From: a bacterium
Lineage (GTDB): Bacteria; Eisenbacteria; RBG-16-71-46; CAIMUX01
Length of the DNA stretch: 64,000 nucleotides
Assembly: GCA_030431975.1 (NCBI GenBank)
Contig: JAUIHP010000012.1
Span: 1 to 64,000, forward strand
Direction of reading: 5' to 3'
The notes beneath the pieces were generated by a model, which was not told the origin of the DNA, did not search any database, and saw only the letters and a list, made by a program, of their open reading frames with translations. This document shows, one piece after another, positions 36,792 to 44,740 of the stretch (within the stretch, counting starts at the first letter, position 1; every line of letters starts with the position of its first letter). The position numbers and the translations under genes are program-made.

Positions 36792-36850
36792 TCCATCTCG
36801 ATGGGACAAAGGGTGATCGCGGTAAACCTGATCCCGCTGATGGGCCGGGA

Positions 36851-37138
36851 TTAGCGTCCCAGGAAAAAGTACAGGGCGGCAGCCACGACTCCCAAGAGGA
36901 CAATGGTCGTGAACCGTCGGGAACTCGATTCCTCGACGACTACGGAACGTCCGAGAGACGGATCAGAGATCGATCCTCTGGCCCGGCGAACATCAGAGTA
37001 GATCGAGTCCACCGTTTCCTTCGCGGTCTTGAGATCCACACCCCACTCTTTTCGGAGGTGCTTGATCGCCTCGATCTTCTTTCCGCGCTGAATGGCCTCG
37101 ATGACCGAGGCCGGGAGCTTGCGTCCGTTGGCTTCCAT
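36851..37138 (-). CDS. Small membrane protein with ribosomal L7/L12 C-terminal-like domain
   Basis: 95 aa. Residues ~15-50 (A-I-Q-R-G-K-K-I-E-A-I-K-H-L-R-K-E-W-G-V-D-L-K-T-A-K-E-T-V-D) match the helix pattern of the L7/L12 C-terminal domain; residues ~76-93 are a single hydrophobic helix (I-V-L-L-G-V-V-A-A-A-L-Y-F-F-L). Too short to be the ribosomal stalk protein itself. Small proteins of this kind occur in many bacteria with no established function. It lies 10 bp from the membrane protein gene at 37149. Confidence 0.7.
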   Translation of the reverse strand: MEANGRKLPASVIEAIQRGKKIEAIKHLRKEWGVDLKTAKETVDSIYSDVRRARGSISDPSLGRSVVVEESSSRRFTTIVLLGVVAAALYFFLGR

Positions 37139-37148
37139 GAACAGAAGC

Positions 37149-37907
37149 CTACGTCAGCAGTTCCTCATGCGCACGTCGAAAGAGCAGTGCGGAACCTGCG
37201 AACAAGAGAACGAAAAGGGCATTGAGGAAGATCACTCCGACCATCCCCTCCCCGGAGATGTCCGGACGCCATATGGCAAGAGCGACGGCAGGAACTATCG
37301 CCTGAACGATCGCCGTCGCAAGAAGGGCCCGCGACATACCCGCCGGCCGAAAGCGGCTCAATCCGGCCCCGACGATGCCCGTGGTCAGGACTGCAAGGTA
37401 AAGAAGGTTGGCTGGATTGTCCTCGGACCCAATGAGCCCGACGGCCAGGTTCATCCAGACCAGGATGAGACTGGTTCCGACTGCGAGGGCAATCGCCGCC
37501 TTGTGGATCGTCCGTCCCGCTCTCATCGCGAGCAACTCGAACGCCATCCCGGCGCTCCCAAGCAATAGCCCCCCAACGACAAAGTCACTCAACGTCCATA
37601 CGACCTCATCGGTGAACTTCATCGCGATCCACGGCACGGACAGAAGGAGCAAAGTGACGACAGCGACGCGCAAGATCGGCAACCACATGATTCTCATCCA
37701 TTCCCGGCCAATGGCCGCCAACGTTTCCAGGTAAACCGTGAGACAAAGCAGGAGAATAGAAGCTGGCGAACCTTCCGATTCTCGCACCATATCGTTGAAC
37801 GTCTGCCGTAGCCCTTCTCCGAAACGCCGCCGGAAACTCTCCGGGTAGAGCCGAATGAGGACGGAGTAAACCCACCGACCCGATGCTGTCATGCGCTCAA
37901 TGTCCAT
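37149..37907 (-). CDS. Hypothetical multi-pass membrane protein partnered with a PadR regulator
   Basis: 252 aa, with an amphipathic N-terminal region (Y-S-V-L-I-R-L-Y-P-E-S-F-R-R-R-F-G) followed by about seven hydrophobic segments. The L-Y-P-x-x-F-R-x-x-[FY]-G N-terminus is common in membrane proteins and permeases placed next to PadR-family genes. Its ATG lies 11 bases inside the end of the PadR gene, so the two are translated together and the protein is probably repressed by it. No catalytic motif. Function unknown. Confidence 0.75.
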   Translation of the reverse strand: MDIERMTASGRWVYSVLIRLYPESFRRRFGEGLRQTFNDMVRESEGSPASILLLCLTVYLETLAAIGREWMRIMWLPILRVAVVTLLLLSVPWIAMKFTDEVVWTLSDFVVGGLLLGSAGMAFELLAMRAGRTIHKAAIALAVGTSLILVWMNLAVGLIGSEDNPANLLYLAVLTTGIVGAGLSRFRPAGMSRALLATAIVQAIVPAVALAIWRPDISGEGMVGVIFLNALFVLLFAGSALLFRRAHEELLT

Positions 37908-38247
37908 GGGCGAGATCCGGGCCGAGAGTGTCCGCCACCGTCAGCACTTCCCTGTAGCGATCCAACTCGGCGGCCAACGAACGACGACCGGCTGCGGTTA
38001 CTTTGTAGTAGACGCGCCGCTCATCATCCATCTGCGGATCGATCCGCTTCGCACTTTCCCGAATGAGCCCGGCTTCCATCATGCGGTTGAGGGACCCATA
38101 AAGGGTGCCGGGCCCCATCGCGACCTTGCCGCCGGAGTCCACCTCAACCTGCTTCATGATTCCGTAGCCGTGCCGCTCTCCCGCGGAGAGCGCGAGAAGA
38201 ATGTGGAGCACAGCGGGTGTCAATGGCTTCTGCCGTTTCGATACCAT
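37897..38247 (-). CDS. PadR-family transcriptional repressor
   Basis: ~116 aa from the ATG at 38247. Winged-helix PadR signature: L-T-P-A-V-L-H-I-L-L-A-L-S, G-x-R-H-G-Y-G-I-M-K-Q-V, G-P-G-T-L-Y-G-S-L-N-R-M-x-x-A-G-L-I, D-D-E-R-R-V-Y-Y-K-V-T-A-A-G-R. It overlaps and presumably controls the following membrane protein gene. Start codons further upstream (38256, 38298) are unlikely because the promoter and operator occupy that region. Confidence 0.9.
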   Translation of the reverse strand: MVSKRQKPLTPAVLHILLALSAGERHGYGIMKQVEVDSGGKVAMGPGTLYGSLNRMMEAGLIRESAKRIDPQMDDERRVYYKVTAAGRRSLAAELDRYREVLTVADTLGPDLAHGH

Positions 38248-38254
38248 AGACCGC

Positions 38255-38283
38255 ATACTATATCCGTTACGGATATAACGCAA
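38255..38283 (-). promoter_or_regulatory. PadR promoter with operator dyad filling the -35/-10 spacer
   Basis: On the minus strand TTGCGT (38283-38278), 17 bases, TAGTAT (38260-38255). The spacer and the first -10 bases form a 19-bp dyad TATATCCG-TNA-CGGATATA (38259-38277), the ATAT-flanked type bound by PadR proteins. The ATG at 38247 is 7 bases beyond the -10, so the transcript would be nearly or fully leaderless. Strongly suggests autorepression. Confidence 0.7.
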
Positions 38284-38469
38284 CGACTCTTGAGCCAAAT
38301 CTGAAGTTTGAGGGATTGGCTCGGGATGGGTTTGCTCTGCAGCTACAATCCAGAAGATGCCCGGTCGGCAGAGAACGCACCGACGATCTGAGGGTCGAGT
38401 AGTAAGTATTCAGGTGGGTGTTCAGGAGTCTGCGGGCGTGTTCAGGTGGTGTTGAGATGGGAGGTGGCA

Positions 38470-40161
38470 ATGATCCAACGCATCCGTCCAGTACTGATTG
38501 CGGCGAGTCTGGCGCTGCTCCTCCTGTCCCCCCTTCCTGTACTCGGGGTGGACGGCCCCCCCGGGTTCATCGTCGAGAACGCTTTCCCAGAGGCCCAGTT
38601 CGTCGTCCCCGTCGAGTTTGCTGTTCTTCCGGACGGTCGCGTTCTCGTGGCGACCAAGATCGGTGTCATCCACGTCATCGAAACGGACGGGTCCGTGGTC
38701 GACACGCCCTTCCTCGAGATCGACGACATCACGACGTCCGGCGACCTTGGCCTGCTGGGCTTGGCCGTCAGTCCCGACTTCGAGGTGAACCCGTGGGTCT
38801 ACGTTGCCTACACCGTCGACCCGACACCGGGTCCGGACTTCGACTTCTACTCACGAGTCGAGCGGGTGCGCCCACAGATGTTTCAGCCCAATCGGGCGGA
38901 TCTGACGACGCGACAGGTGCTCCTCGGAGCAACGTGGCCGGAGGGTCCGCCCTCCCTCGACTCTTCTCACGGTCTGGGCGCCCTTCGCTTCGGGGAAGAC
39001 GGTTCGCTTTTCGTGGCTCACGGAGACGGCGCGCATTTTCAGTTCACGGATCGCGGCGGCGAAGACCCGGGCGCGTTCGGAAAGGATCGAACAGATCCGG
39101 AGGAAGACATCGGAGCGTTTCGCGCGCGCTCGATTCACAGTTTTTCCGGGGGAGTCCTTCGGATCGACCCGGAGACAGGGCATGGGCTCCCGTCCAATCC
39201 CTACTGGGACGGCGATGGTGACTCCTTCGCCTCGAGAGTTTGGTGCTACGGGTTGAGAAACCCGTTCCGCTTTTCGGTTCGACCCGGAAGCGGAGCCGGA
39301 ACCGGAACCGACGCGTTCCCGGGAGTCCTCTACATCGGTGACGTCGGTTGGCAGACCTGGGAAGAGTTTGTGATCGCGCGATCACCGGGACAAAACTTCG
39401 GATGGCCGTGCTTCGAAGGACCTCTTCCGCAGTCCCGGTATCAAAACGTCATCGAGACCGCGACCGGAAACACCGACGTTCTTTGCGACTCCGGTCCCAA
39501 CGGAACGAACCCGGCCCTGGACACACCACCCCGGCTCTGGTGGCATCACTCGGACGCCTCGCTTTCTTTTCCCCGGGGATACCGCGCCCGAAGCGTCACC
39601 GGCGGATCGTTCGCCGGCGCGGACAACTGGCCCGACGAATACCGGGATGCCTACTTCATCGGAGACTTTCTCGACGGTTGGATTCTCGCGGTTCGCGTCG
39701 ACGAACACGACCAGATCGTCAAGACTCATTCGTTCCTGAGCAGCGTTCAAGGACCAGTCTCTCTCCAACCGGACCCGTCTACAGGGGATCTGCTCTACCT
39801 GTCCCTGACCCTCGGTCAGATTCACCGGGTCCGATTCGACGAGACGGCAAGCGCGGTGTCCCACCCAGCTGATCCCACCGGCGGCATCAACTCACTCGCA
39901 GTTACCGCCGAACCCAATCCCACAAGCAGCGACGTTCGCCTCGTCCTGGAGTCGGAGATGAACTCCGCGCCCTACACCCTACGCATCCTCGGCCCGACGG
40001 GACGGATCATTCGGACCCTGAACTTTGCAGACCCAGCGAGCGGAGTCGACATCACATGGGACGGAACGGATGGAAGCGGGGAGCAGGTGCCGGCAGGAGT
40101 CTATTTCGCTCACGTGACGCGTGGCGGTCGGCAAGGATCTACGAAGATCACGGTTCGTTAG
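38470..40161 (+). CDS. Secreted glucose/sorbosone-dehydrogenase-like beta-propeller with C-terminal sorting-like domain
   Basis: 563 aa from the ATG at 38470 (GGGAGG six bases upstream). Signal peptide L-I-A-A-S-L-A-L-L-L-L. The propeller resembles PQQ-dependent aldose sugar dehydrogenases (GSDH family): F-A-V-L-P-D-G-R-V-L-V-A, G-D-L-G-L-L-G-L-A-V-S-P-D-F, S-H-G-L-G-A-L-R-F-G-x-D-G-S-L-F-V-A-H-G-D-G, Y-G-L-R-N-P-F-R-F-S, G-D-V-G-W-Q-T-W-E-E, N-F-G-W-P-C-F-E-G. The end is a FlgD-like domain (N-P-T-S-S-D-V, L-G-P-T-G-R-I-I-R-T-L, W-D-G-T-D-G-S-G, G-V-Y-F). Whether it binds PQQ and oxidises a sugar is unproven. Repeats and a terminator follow. Confidence 0.78.
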   Translation: MIQRIRPVLIAASLALLLLSPLPVLGVDGPPGFIVENAFPEAQFVVPVEFAVLPDGRVLVATKIGVIHVIETDGSVVDTPFLEIDDITTSGDLGLLGLAVSPDFEVNPWVYVAYTVDPTPGPDFDFYSRVERVRPQMFQPNRADLTTRQVLLGATWPEGPPSLDSSHGLGALRFGEDGSLFVAHGDGAHFQFTDRGGEDPGAFGKDRTDPEEDIGAFRARSIHSFSGGVLRIDPETGHGLPSNPYWDGDGDSFASRVWCYGLRNPFRFSVRPGSGAGTGTDAFPGVLYIGDVGWQTWEEFVIARSPGQNFGWPCFEGPLPQSRYQNVIETATGNTDVLCDSGPNGTNPALDTPPRLWWHHSDASLSFPRGYRARSVTGGSFAGADNWPDEYRDAYFIGDFLDGWILAVRVDEHDQIVKTHSFLSSVQGPVSLQPDPSTGDLLYLSLTLGQIHRVRFDETASAVSHPADPTGGINSLAVTAEPNPTSSDVRLVLESEMNSAPYTLRILGPTGRIIRTLNFADPASGVDITWDGTDGSGEQVPAGVYFAHVTRGGRQGSTKITVR

Positions 40162-40280
40162 TTGAGTTCGTGGCTGCTCGGGGCCACTGGGATTCGGTAG
40201 GTGGGTTCGTGACCGCTTCGGGGCCACTGGCGCTCGTCAGCTGAGATCGTGACTGCCTTGGAGCCACTAGTGCTCGTCAT
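40161..40280. repeat. Three tandem ~40-bp repeats after the propeller gene
   Basis: Units at 40161-40200, 40201-40240 and 40241-40280 share the core GNTCGTGNCNGC-TTGGNGCCACTNG, with one compensating single-base indel; a partial fourth unit starts at 40281. The array begins at the last base of the stop codon and runs to the terminator hairpin at 40289. Confidence 0.75.
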
Positions 40281-40288
40281 GTCGAGTT

Positions 40289-40318
40289 GCACCGGGGCGG
40301 GTAACTCCGCCCCGGTGC
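40289..40318. terminator. Terminator hairpin between convergent genes
   Basis: Perfect 12-bp GC stem GCACCGGGGCGG / CCGCCCCGGTGC with a 6-base GTAACT loop. The plus side continues GAGAAAGTTCT and the minus side AACTCGAC; T tracts are weak, but position and stem strength favour termination of both flanking genes. Confidence 0.7.
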
Positions 40319-40327
40319 GAGAAAGTT

Positions 40328-43126
40328 CTAACGAATCCTGACCACTCTCTGGTTCTGCGAGAAGTTCGGGGCACTCATTCGGATAATGTAGGTTCCGGAG
40401 CTGACCGGACGTCCTGCCTCATCCAAACCGTCCCAGTCGACCGAGGCCGAACCCGACTCGACCCAATCATCGACGAGAGTCCGCACGCGACGACCGTCGA
40501 CGGAGAACACGGAGACGTTCACCGGCGAACGCTCGGCCACGTTGAAGCGGATCGTCGTCCCCTCCGTGAACGGGTTGGGGCGACTCATGCTCAGGCCCCA
40601 GGTGGAGGCGTCAATCTGCTGGTTCGAAGCCGGCTCCAGCGGAAGGCCGTGATCGTCGTGCAGGATCACTCCGTCGATGCAAACGAGTTCCACCTGATCG
40701 ATGACCATGCCGTAGGGACCGCTGTCCAGGCTGGCCAGGAACAAGGCCACACCGGTGTCTTCCGCAACAAACTCCGCAGAGAACTTGTGCCAAGGTGACC
40801 GGCGAGGGCTGTAGCCGCGCCCAGCGAAGATGGTCTCATTGATGTCCGTTCCGGGAATTGCGACCGTAGCGGAGTTGATCCGAGCGTTGGGATGGGACGA
40901 GTAGAGGAAAGACCATCTGTAGCGGTTGCCTTCAACCAAACCGTCAATCCCCTGAAGGACCGCACCGTCCGAATCTCCATTCAGTTCCAGAACCTGGGTG
41001 CCGTCACCCGGAAGGCGGTTGCCGATTCCGTTGTTGCCCACGTGATGAACATCGACGTTTCCGGTCAGAACCGACCACGAGTCATAGATGGACTCACCCA
41101 TTTCGTAGCGGACGAAACTCTCTTCGGGAACGGCAGGAGTTCCTTCAAAGCTCCAATTCTCGACCATGCCTCCGGGAGCGGTCGTCACCGTCCAGATGAA
41201 GTCGCCGAAGTAGACGTTCTCATCAAGGTCGACGACGAAGATTTCGACTTCATAGGTGCCGGCATCGCAAGGCCCCAACTCTCCGTAGATCTTTCTCTCA
41301 CCTGCATCGAAGGTCAGGCCTTCCGGGAAGCCCTCGACCTCGAGCCACAGGTATGGACCCGTGAGCGGGATGGGAAGGTTGACTTCGTCACCCGTCGCAT
41401 TGGTCTGATCTCCGGGTGAGGTGAATGAGAACGGCGGCTGTTCACCCTCCTCGGCAATCTCTCCCGCGGTCAGGATGCGGTCATAGACCTGAAGCTCGTC
41501 GAGGCTGATCGTCATGTCGTCTTCGTCACCTGCAGTGAAGATCGGCACGTTGCCCGCAAAGATCACACCGCCCATATCGGCCAGGCGCCAGCCGTCCGGA
41601 AACTCGCCCGACATGTCGAGTTCGCCATTGAGATAAAGGTTCCAACCGTTGTCGTCGGCGGTCACAGCAAGATGGAACCATTGCTCGAGCGGAGTGCCTT
41701 CCGTATACGCCCAGAAGATGTCGTACTCCCCGCCTTCGTCCTCGAGCATGAACCCAACTTCGATCTCGTCGTAGAACTGGACGATGTAGTAGGAGATGTA
41801 GCCGCCTTCCGCACCGAAGAACGGATCTCCCTTCATGAGGATGAACTCGGGCCAGAAGCCGCGGTTTTCGAACTCCGGATCCTCGAAATCGACGTCCGAC
41901 TTGACCCAACCGCTGAAGCTGAACTCGCCGCGCAGAGACTGATGATCTCCCGGCTCGACGATAAGAGCACGCTCCTCGTCGAACATGAGTGCCGCGTCTT
42001 CGGGGCCCGCAACGACGTGGGCGTCCGGATCGAGGATGACTTCCATCTCGTACGGAGATTCGTCGAACGTGTAGTAGTCGTAGTCGGTCGCATTCTCGCC
42101 GGAAAAGTCCTCGATCTCCACGATCTCATTGAGCGGAAGGTCGAGAACCAGGCCCCCCATGGAGAAGACCTCCCAGACGAAGTAACCATCGTCATCGTCG
42201 CCGGTTTGTCCCTCGACATAGACCTCGACGTAGTAGGTCCCGGCCGCGTACGGCTCGATCGTTCCCGTGACCATTCCCGTTTCCTCGTCGAGATCCAGTC
42301 CGGGCGGAAGCCCTTCGGACTCGAAGAAGGATGGGGTGCCGCCGTCCGTCGGAATGGTGTAGGAGACGGCTTCGCCTTCCTTGTTCCGCAGGACGTTCGG
42401 CAGCTCCAGTCCGATGTAGGACGGAGGCACGCAGACGACTTGGACGTTGTCGATCATCATTCCGAGTGCGCCGTCGTTCTCGGACTCGAACTCGACTTCG
42501 GCGCTTGTCGACCAGGCCTGGAAGTAGACGGACTTGGTCGCCCAGTTTCCGTCCGCGGTGTTCGTCGAGTAGAGACTTCCGTCTTCATCAGCGATCTGCC
42601 AATCGGCTTCCGCTTCCTCGGCGTCTGGGTGAATCGCGTAATCGAAGGTAAGGCGGTAGTAGGCGCCGGGCTGAAGACCCGTGATCGTTTGCCAGATTCC
42701 GCCGGGACTCGTGCCGTTCAGCTCGACGACCTTGTTGCGGAAACGTTGTCCCCGAAAAGCCAAACGGTGGACCTCGACGGAACCCCCAACGTGCCAGGCA
42801 TCGTGAATGAGGGAGCCGTCGTTGTAGACGACACTCGAACCCCGCGCCATCGAGCCCCCGCCATCGAAGTCGGCATCGGCGACCGCTGGATCGCCCTCGC
42901 AAACCCATCCATCTCCGCGCTCGGCGGACAGCGTCCGAGCGTCCTCCGCGGCCTGCCGCTCCGCGGCGCGCTCAGCATTGAGCTGCGCCACCCGCTCTTC
43001 CATCATCTGATGGAACTCTTCGCGGGTCGCCGGGCGCTCCGAATCGGCCACGACATCCGTGGCCAAGCCCGCAAGAGCGAGCGCGGCAACTCCGTACATG
43101 CACTTCACCAGGCACGACTTCTGCAT
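40328..43126 (-). CDS. Large secreted protein with duplicated galactose-binding-like, Ig and LamG-like domains
   Basis: 932 aa from the ATG at 43126 (AAGGA 7 bases upstream). Signal peptide V-A-A-L-A-L-A-G-L-A-T. A helical, charged ~40-residue segment is followed by a DUF642/galactose-binding-like domain (N-G-T-S-P-G-G-I-W-Q-T-I, M-M-I-D-N-V-Q-V), a putative Ig/cadherin-like domain (L-P-P-G-L-x-x-D-x-x-T-G-x-x-x-G-T), a LamG/concanavalin-like domain (~400-590), a second Ig domain and a second DUF642-like domain (V-L-E-L-N-G-D-S-D-G, M-V-I-D-Q-V-E-L). It ends with a FlgD/sorting-like domain (N-P-F-T-E-G-T, V-F-S-V-D-G-R-R-V-R-T-L, V-R-I-R). Probably an adhesin or glycan-binding surface protein; no catalytic site visible. 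Confidence 0.72.
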   Translation of the reverse strand: MQKSCLVKCMYGVAALALAGLATDVVADSERPATREEFHQMMEERVAQLNAERAAERQAAEDARTLSAERGDGWVCEGDPAVADADFDGGGSMARGSSVVYNDGSLIHDAWHVGGSVEVHRLAFRGQRFRNKVVELNGTSPGGIWQTITGLQPGAYYRLTFDYAIHPDAEEAEADWQIADEDGSLYSTNTADGNWATKSVYFQAWSTSAEVEFESENDGALGMMIDNVQVVCVPPSYIGLELPNVLRNKEGEAVSYTIPTDGGTPSFFESEGLPPGLDLDEETGMVTGTIEPYAAGTYYVEVYVEGQTGDDDDGYFVWEVFSMGGLVLDLPLNEIVEIEDFSGENATDYDYYTFDESPYEMEVILDPDAHVVAGPEDAALMFDEERALIVEPGDHQSLRGEFSFSGWVKSDVDFEDPEFENRGFWPEFILMKGDPFFGAEGGYISYYIVQFYDEIEVGFMLEDEGGEYDIFWAYTEGTPLEQWFHLAVTADDNGWNLYLNGELDMSGEFPDGWRLADMGGVIFAGNVPIFTAGDEDDMTISLDELQVYDRILTAGEIAEEGEQPPFSFTSPGDQTNATGDEVNLPIPLTGPYLWLEVEGFPEGLTFDAGERKIYGELGPCDAGTYEVEIFVVDLDENVYFGDFIWTVTTAPGGMVENWSFEGTPAVPEESFVRYEMGESIYDSWSVLTGNVDVHHVGNNGIGNRLPGDGTQVLELNGDSDGAVLQGIDGLVEGNRYRWSFLYSSHPNARINSATVAIPGTDINETIFAGRGYSPRRSPWHKFSAEFVAEDTGVALFLASLDSGPYGMVIDQVELVCIDGVILHDDHGLPLEPASNQQIDASTWGLSMSRPNPFTEGTTIRFNVAERSPVNVSVFSVDGRRVRTLVDDWVESGSASVDWDGLDEAGRPVSSGTYIIRMSAPNFSQNQRVVRIR

Positions 43127-43353
43127 CTGGGTTCCTTCCCCCTGTCTTGATTTGGTCCCATTGGACCCCGTCCCGCTCCCTCGGGATTCGCGGGGCCCGC
43201 CCACTCAAGGGGAAATCGGCATGTCCGGAACCGGACTTGACCGTAGGCAAACCTTGCATGGGTCATCGGTGATCTGAGGGAAACCACTAACTGGATGCCG
43301 TTTAGCGACATAGCAATGCAGGTGGAAAATTGTTTCGTGCGTACCGACCGGGC

Positions 43354-44046
43354 CTAAAAGCCCACCCCGACGCTGACTGCGGTATGAAGGACCCAGTTGC
43401 TGGCGTCCACCTCCACCTGGCCGGTCAGGTCGCCCAGGGTGATCTCATCAAACTCGATTCCGTAACGGCGGACGCCGGCGGTCAAAGCGAGGTACCGCGC
43501 GTACCGGGTGTACTCCATCCCGAAGAGGTTCGCCTTGCCGGTGAAGCCGTCGCCGTTCTCATCTAGGTAGCTGATCTCCGTCCTGCCTCCCACGAGAAAC
43601 AGCGCGCCTGCAGGATCCGATCGACCAGCTTCCGTGATTCCAAGAACGTTCAACTTGAGGACGTACTCGGTGAAGTCGTAGTCCATCGGAATCTCGGTCG
43701 TCTGCTCGGTCACGATGTTGTTGTCGCGGAGGGTGTGGGACGAGTCCCCCCACCGAACCTCGGCCTGCAGGTAGTGACGAACTCCCACCGCCACCGAGCC
43801 GGAGAGATGGAGCCCAAGTCCGATCCCGAACTGGTCGCCGAACAGATCCGTCAACTCGTCGGAGGTCATAAGAGCAAACCCCACTCCTCCACCGCCCAGA
43901 ACCTGGATAGATTTGTGAGACAGGAGAGGAGCGTCCGGCTGCGGCTCGGCCCCACCTCCCTGCCCCGTCGCCGGTGAGGCCTGAGTGAGCGCGATGATGC
44001 CGGCGAGGCCCAGGCTGAAGAGCCCGCACAAAGTCGACCTTTTCAT
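43354..44046 (-). CDS. Predicted small outer-membrane beta-barrel protein
   Basis: 230 aa. Signal peptide L-C-G-L-F-S-L-G-L-A-G-I-I-A-L ending near A-T-G-Q. The mature part alternates short strands (I-Q-V-L-G-G-G-G-V-G-F-A-L-M, G-I-G-L-G-L-H-L-S-G-S-V-A-V-G, L-K-L-N-V-L-G-I) and ends S-V-G-V-G-F with a terminal Phe, like OmpA/OmpW-type eight-stranded barrels. Start supported by AGGAG upstream. Single transcription unit; function unknown. Confidence 0.7.
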   Translation of the reverse strand: MKRSTLCGLFSLGLAGIIALTQASPATGQGGGAEPQPDAPLLSHKSIQVLGGGGVGFALMTSDELTDLFGDQFGIGLGLHLSGSVAVGVRHYLQAEVRWGDSSHTLRDNNIVTEQTTEIPMDYDFTEYVLKLNVLGITEAGRSDPAGALFLVGGRTEISYLDENGDGFTGKANLFGMEYTRYARYLALTAGVRRYGIEFDEITLGDLTGQVEVDASNWVLHTAVSVGVGF

Positions 44047-44263
44047 TGGTGCCTCTCTCCTTCCGTGAAACGCCGTCAGAAGAAGAGAAAGCTATCACCC
44101 GGGCGAATGAACCCCGCGGGGAGTTATGTCACCCAAATGTCACCGACCGCGGTCGGCCCGACGCCGAACCGACGAACACATGAACAAGCCCGCTGGAGAG
44201 CCATCTTCAGGAGCCCGCATAGTCGGTGGGCGGACGAAGCCGGAGCTGTCAGGCGGTGGGCGT

Positions 44264-44725
44264 TCATTCGGGACCGCGTTCTTTTCGGATACGCACGATG
44301 AGCTGATCGAGCTGCTGAAGGAACCGGGATCGGTCCGACTTCTGCAATGGTGGCGGTCCTCCGGTGACCATCCCCGCCTCCCGCAACTCGGCCATGAGAT
44401 CGCGGGACGCCAGGACGTCGCCGATGCTGTCCTCCGTGAACGGCTTTCCCGTGGGAGCCAGCACGGCGGCCTCGGCTTTGAGACACCGGGCCGCCAGCGG
44501 AATGTCGGCCGTGATCACGATGTCGCCCGCCTCTACTCGTTCCGCAATCCAGTCGTCGGCCTCGTCCGGCGCGTCGCCTACGACAACAAGCTCGACACGT
44601 CCTTTGGTCGGCGTACGCATCCAGGAGTTACTGACAACGATCACGTCCAGGTCATAGCGCCCGGCGACGCGATAGGTTTCGTCCTTGACCGGGCACGCAT
44701 CTGCATCGATGAAGATTCTCAGCAT
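44264..44725 (-). CDS. YaiI/YqxD family protein (UPF0178)
   Basis: 153 aa, full length for the family. Conserved I-F-I-D-A-D-A-C-P-V-K at the N-terminus, V-V-S-N-S, D-E-A-D-D-W-I-A-E-R, D-I-V-I-T-A-D-I-P-L-A-A-R-C and the C-terminal L-A-S-R-D-L-M-A-E-L-R motif mark the UPF0178 PIN-like fold; the Asp cluster could bind metal as in nucleases. Molecular function of the family is not established. It follows the glutamine synthetase gene by 15 bp and is probably co-transcribed. Confidence 0.9.
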   Translation of the reverse strand: MLRIFIDADACPVKDETYRVAGRYDLDVIVVSNSWMRTPTKGRVELVVVGDAPDEADDWIAERVEAGDIVITADIPLAARCLKAEAAVLAPTGKPFTEDSIGDVLASRDLMAELREAGMVTGGPPPLQKSDRSRFLQQLDQLIVRIRKERGPE

Positions 44726-44740
44726 GAGTTCCAGTCCGGT

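Noticed and set aside
41672-43150. Plus-strand frame of 492 codons
   Set aside because: Antisense to the large DUF642/LamG-like protein; composition typical of GC shadow frames.
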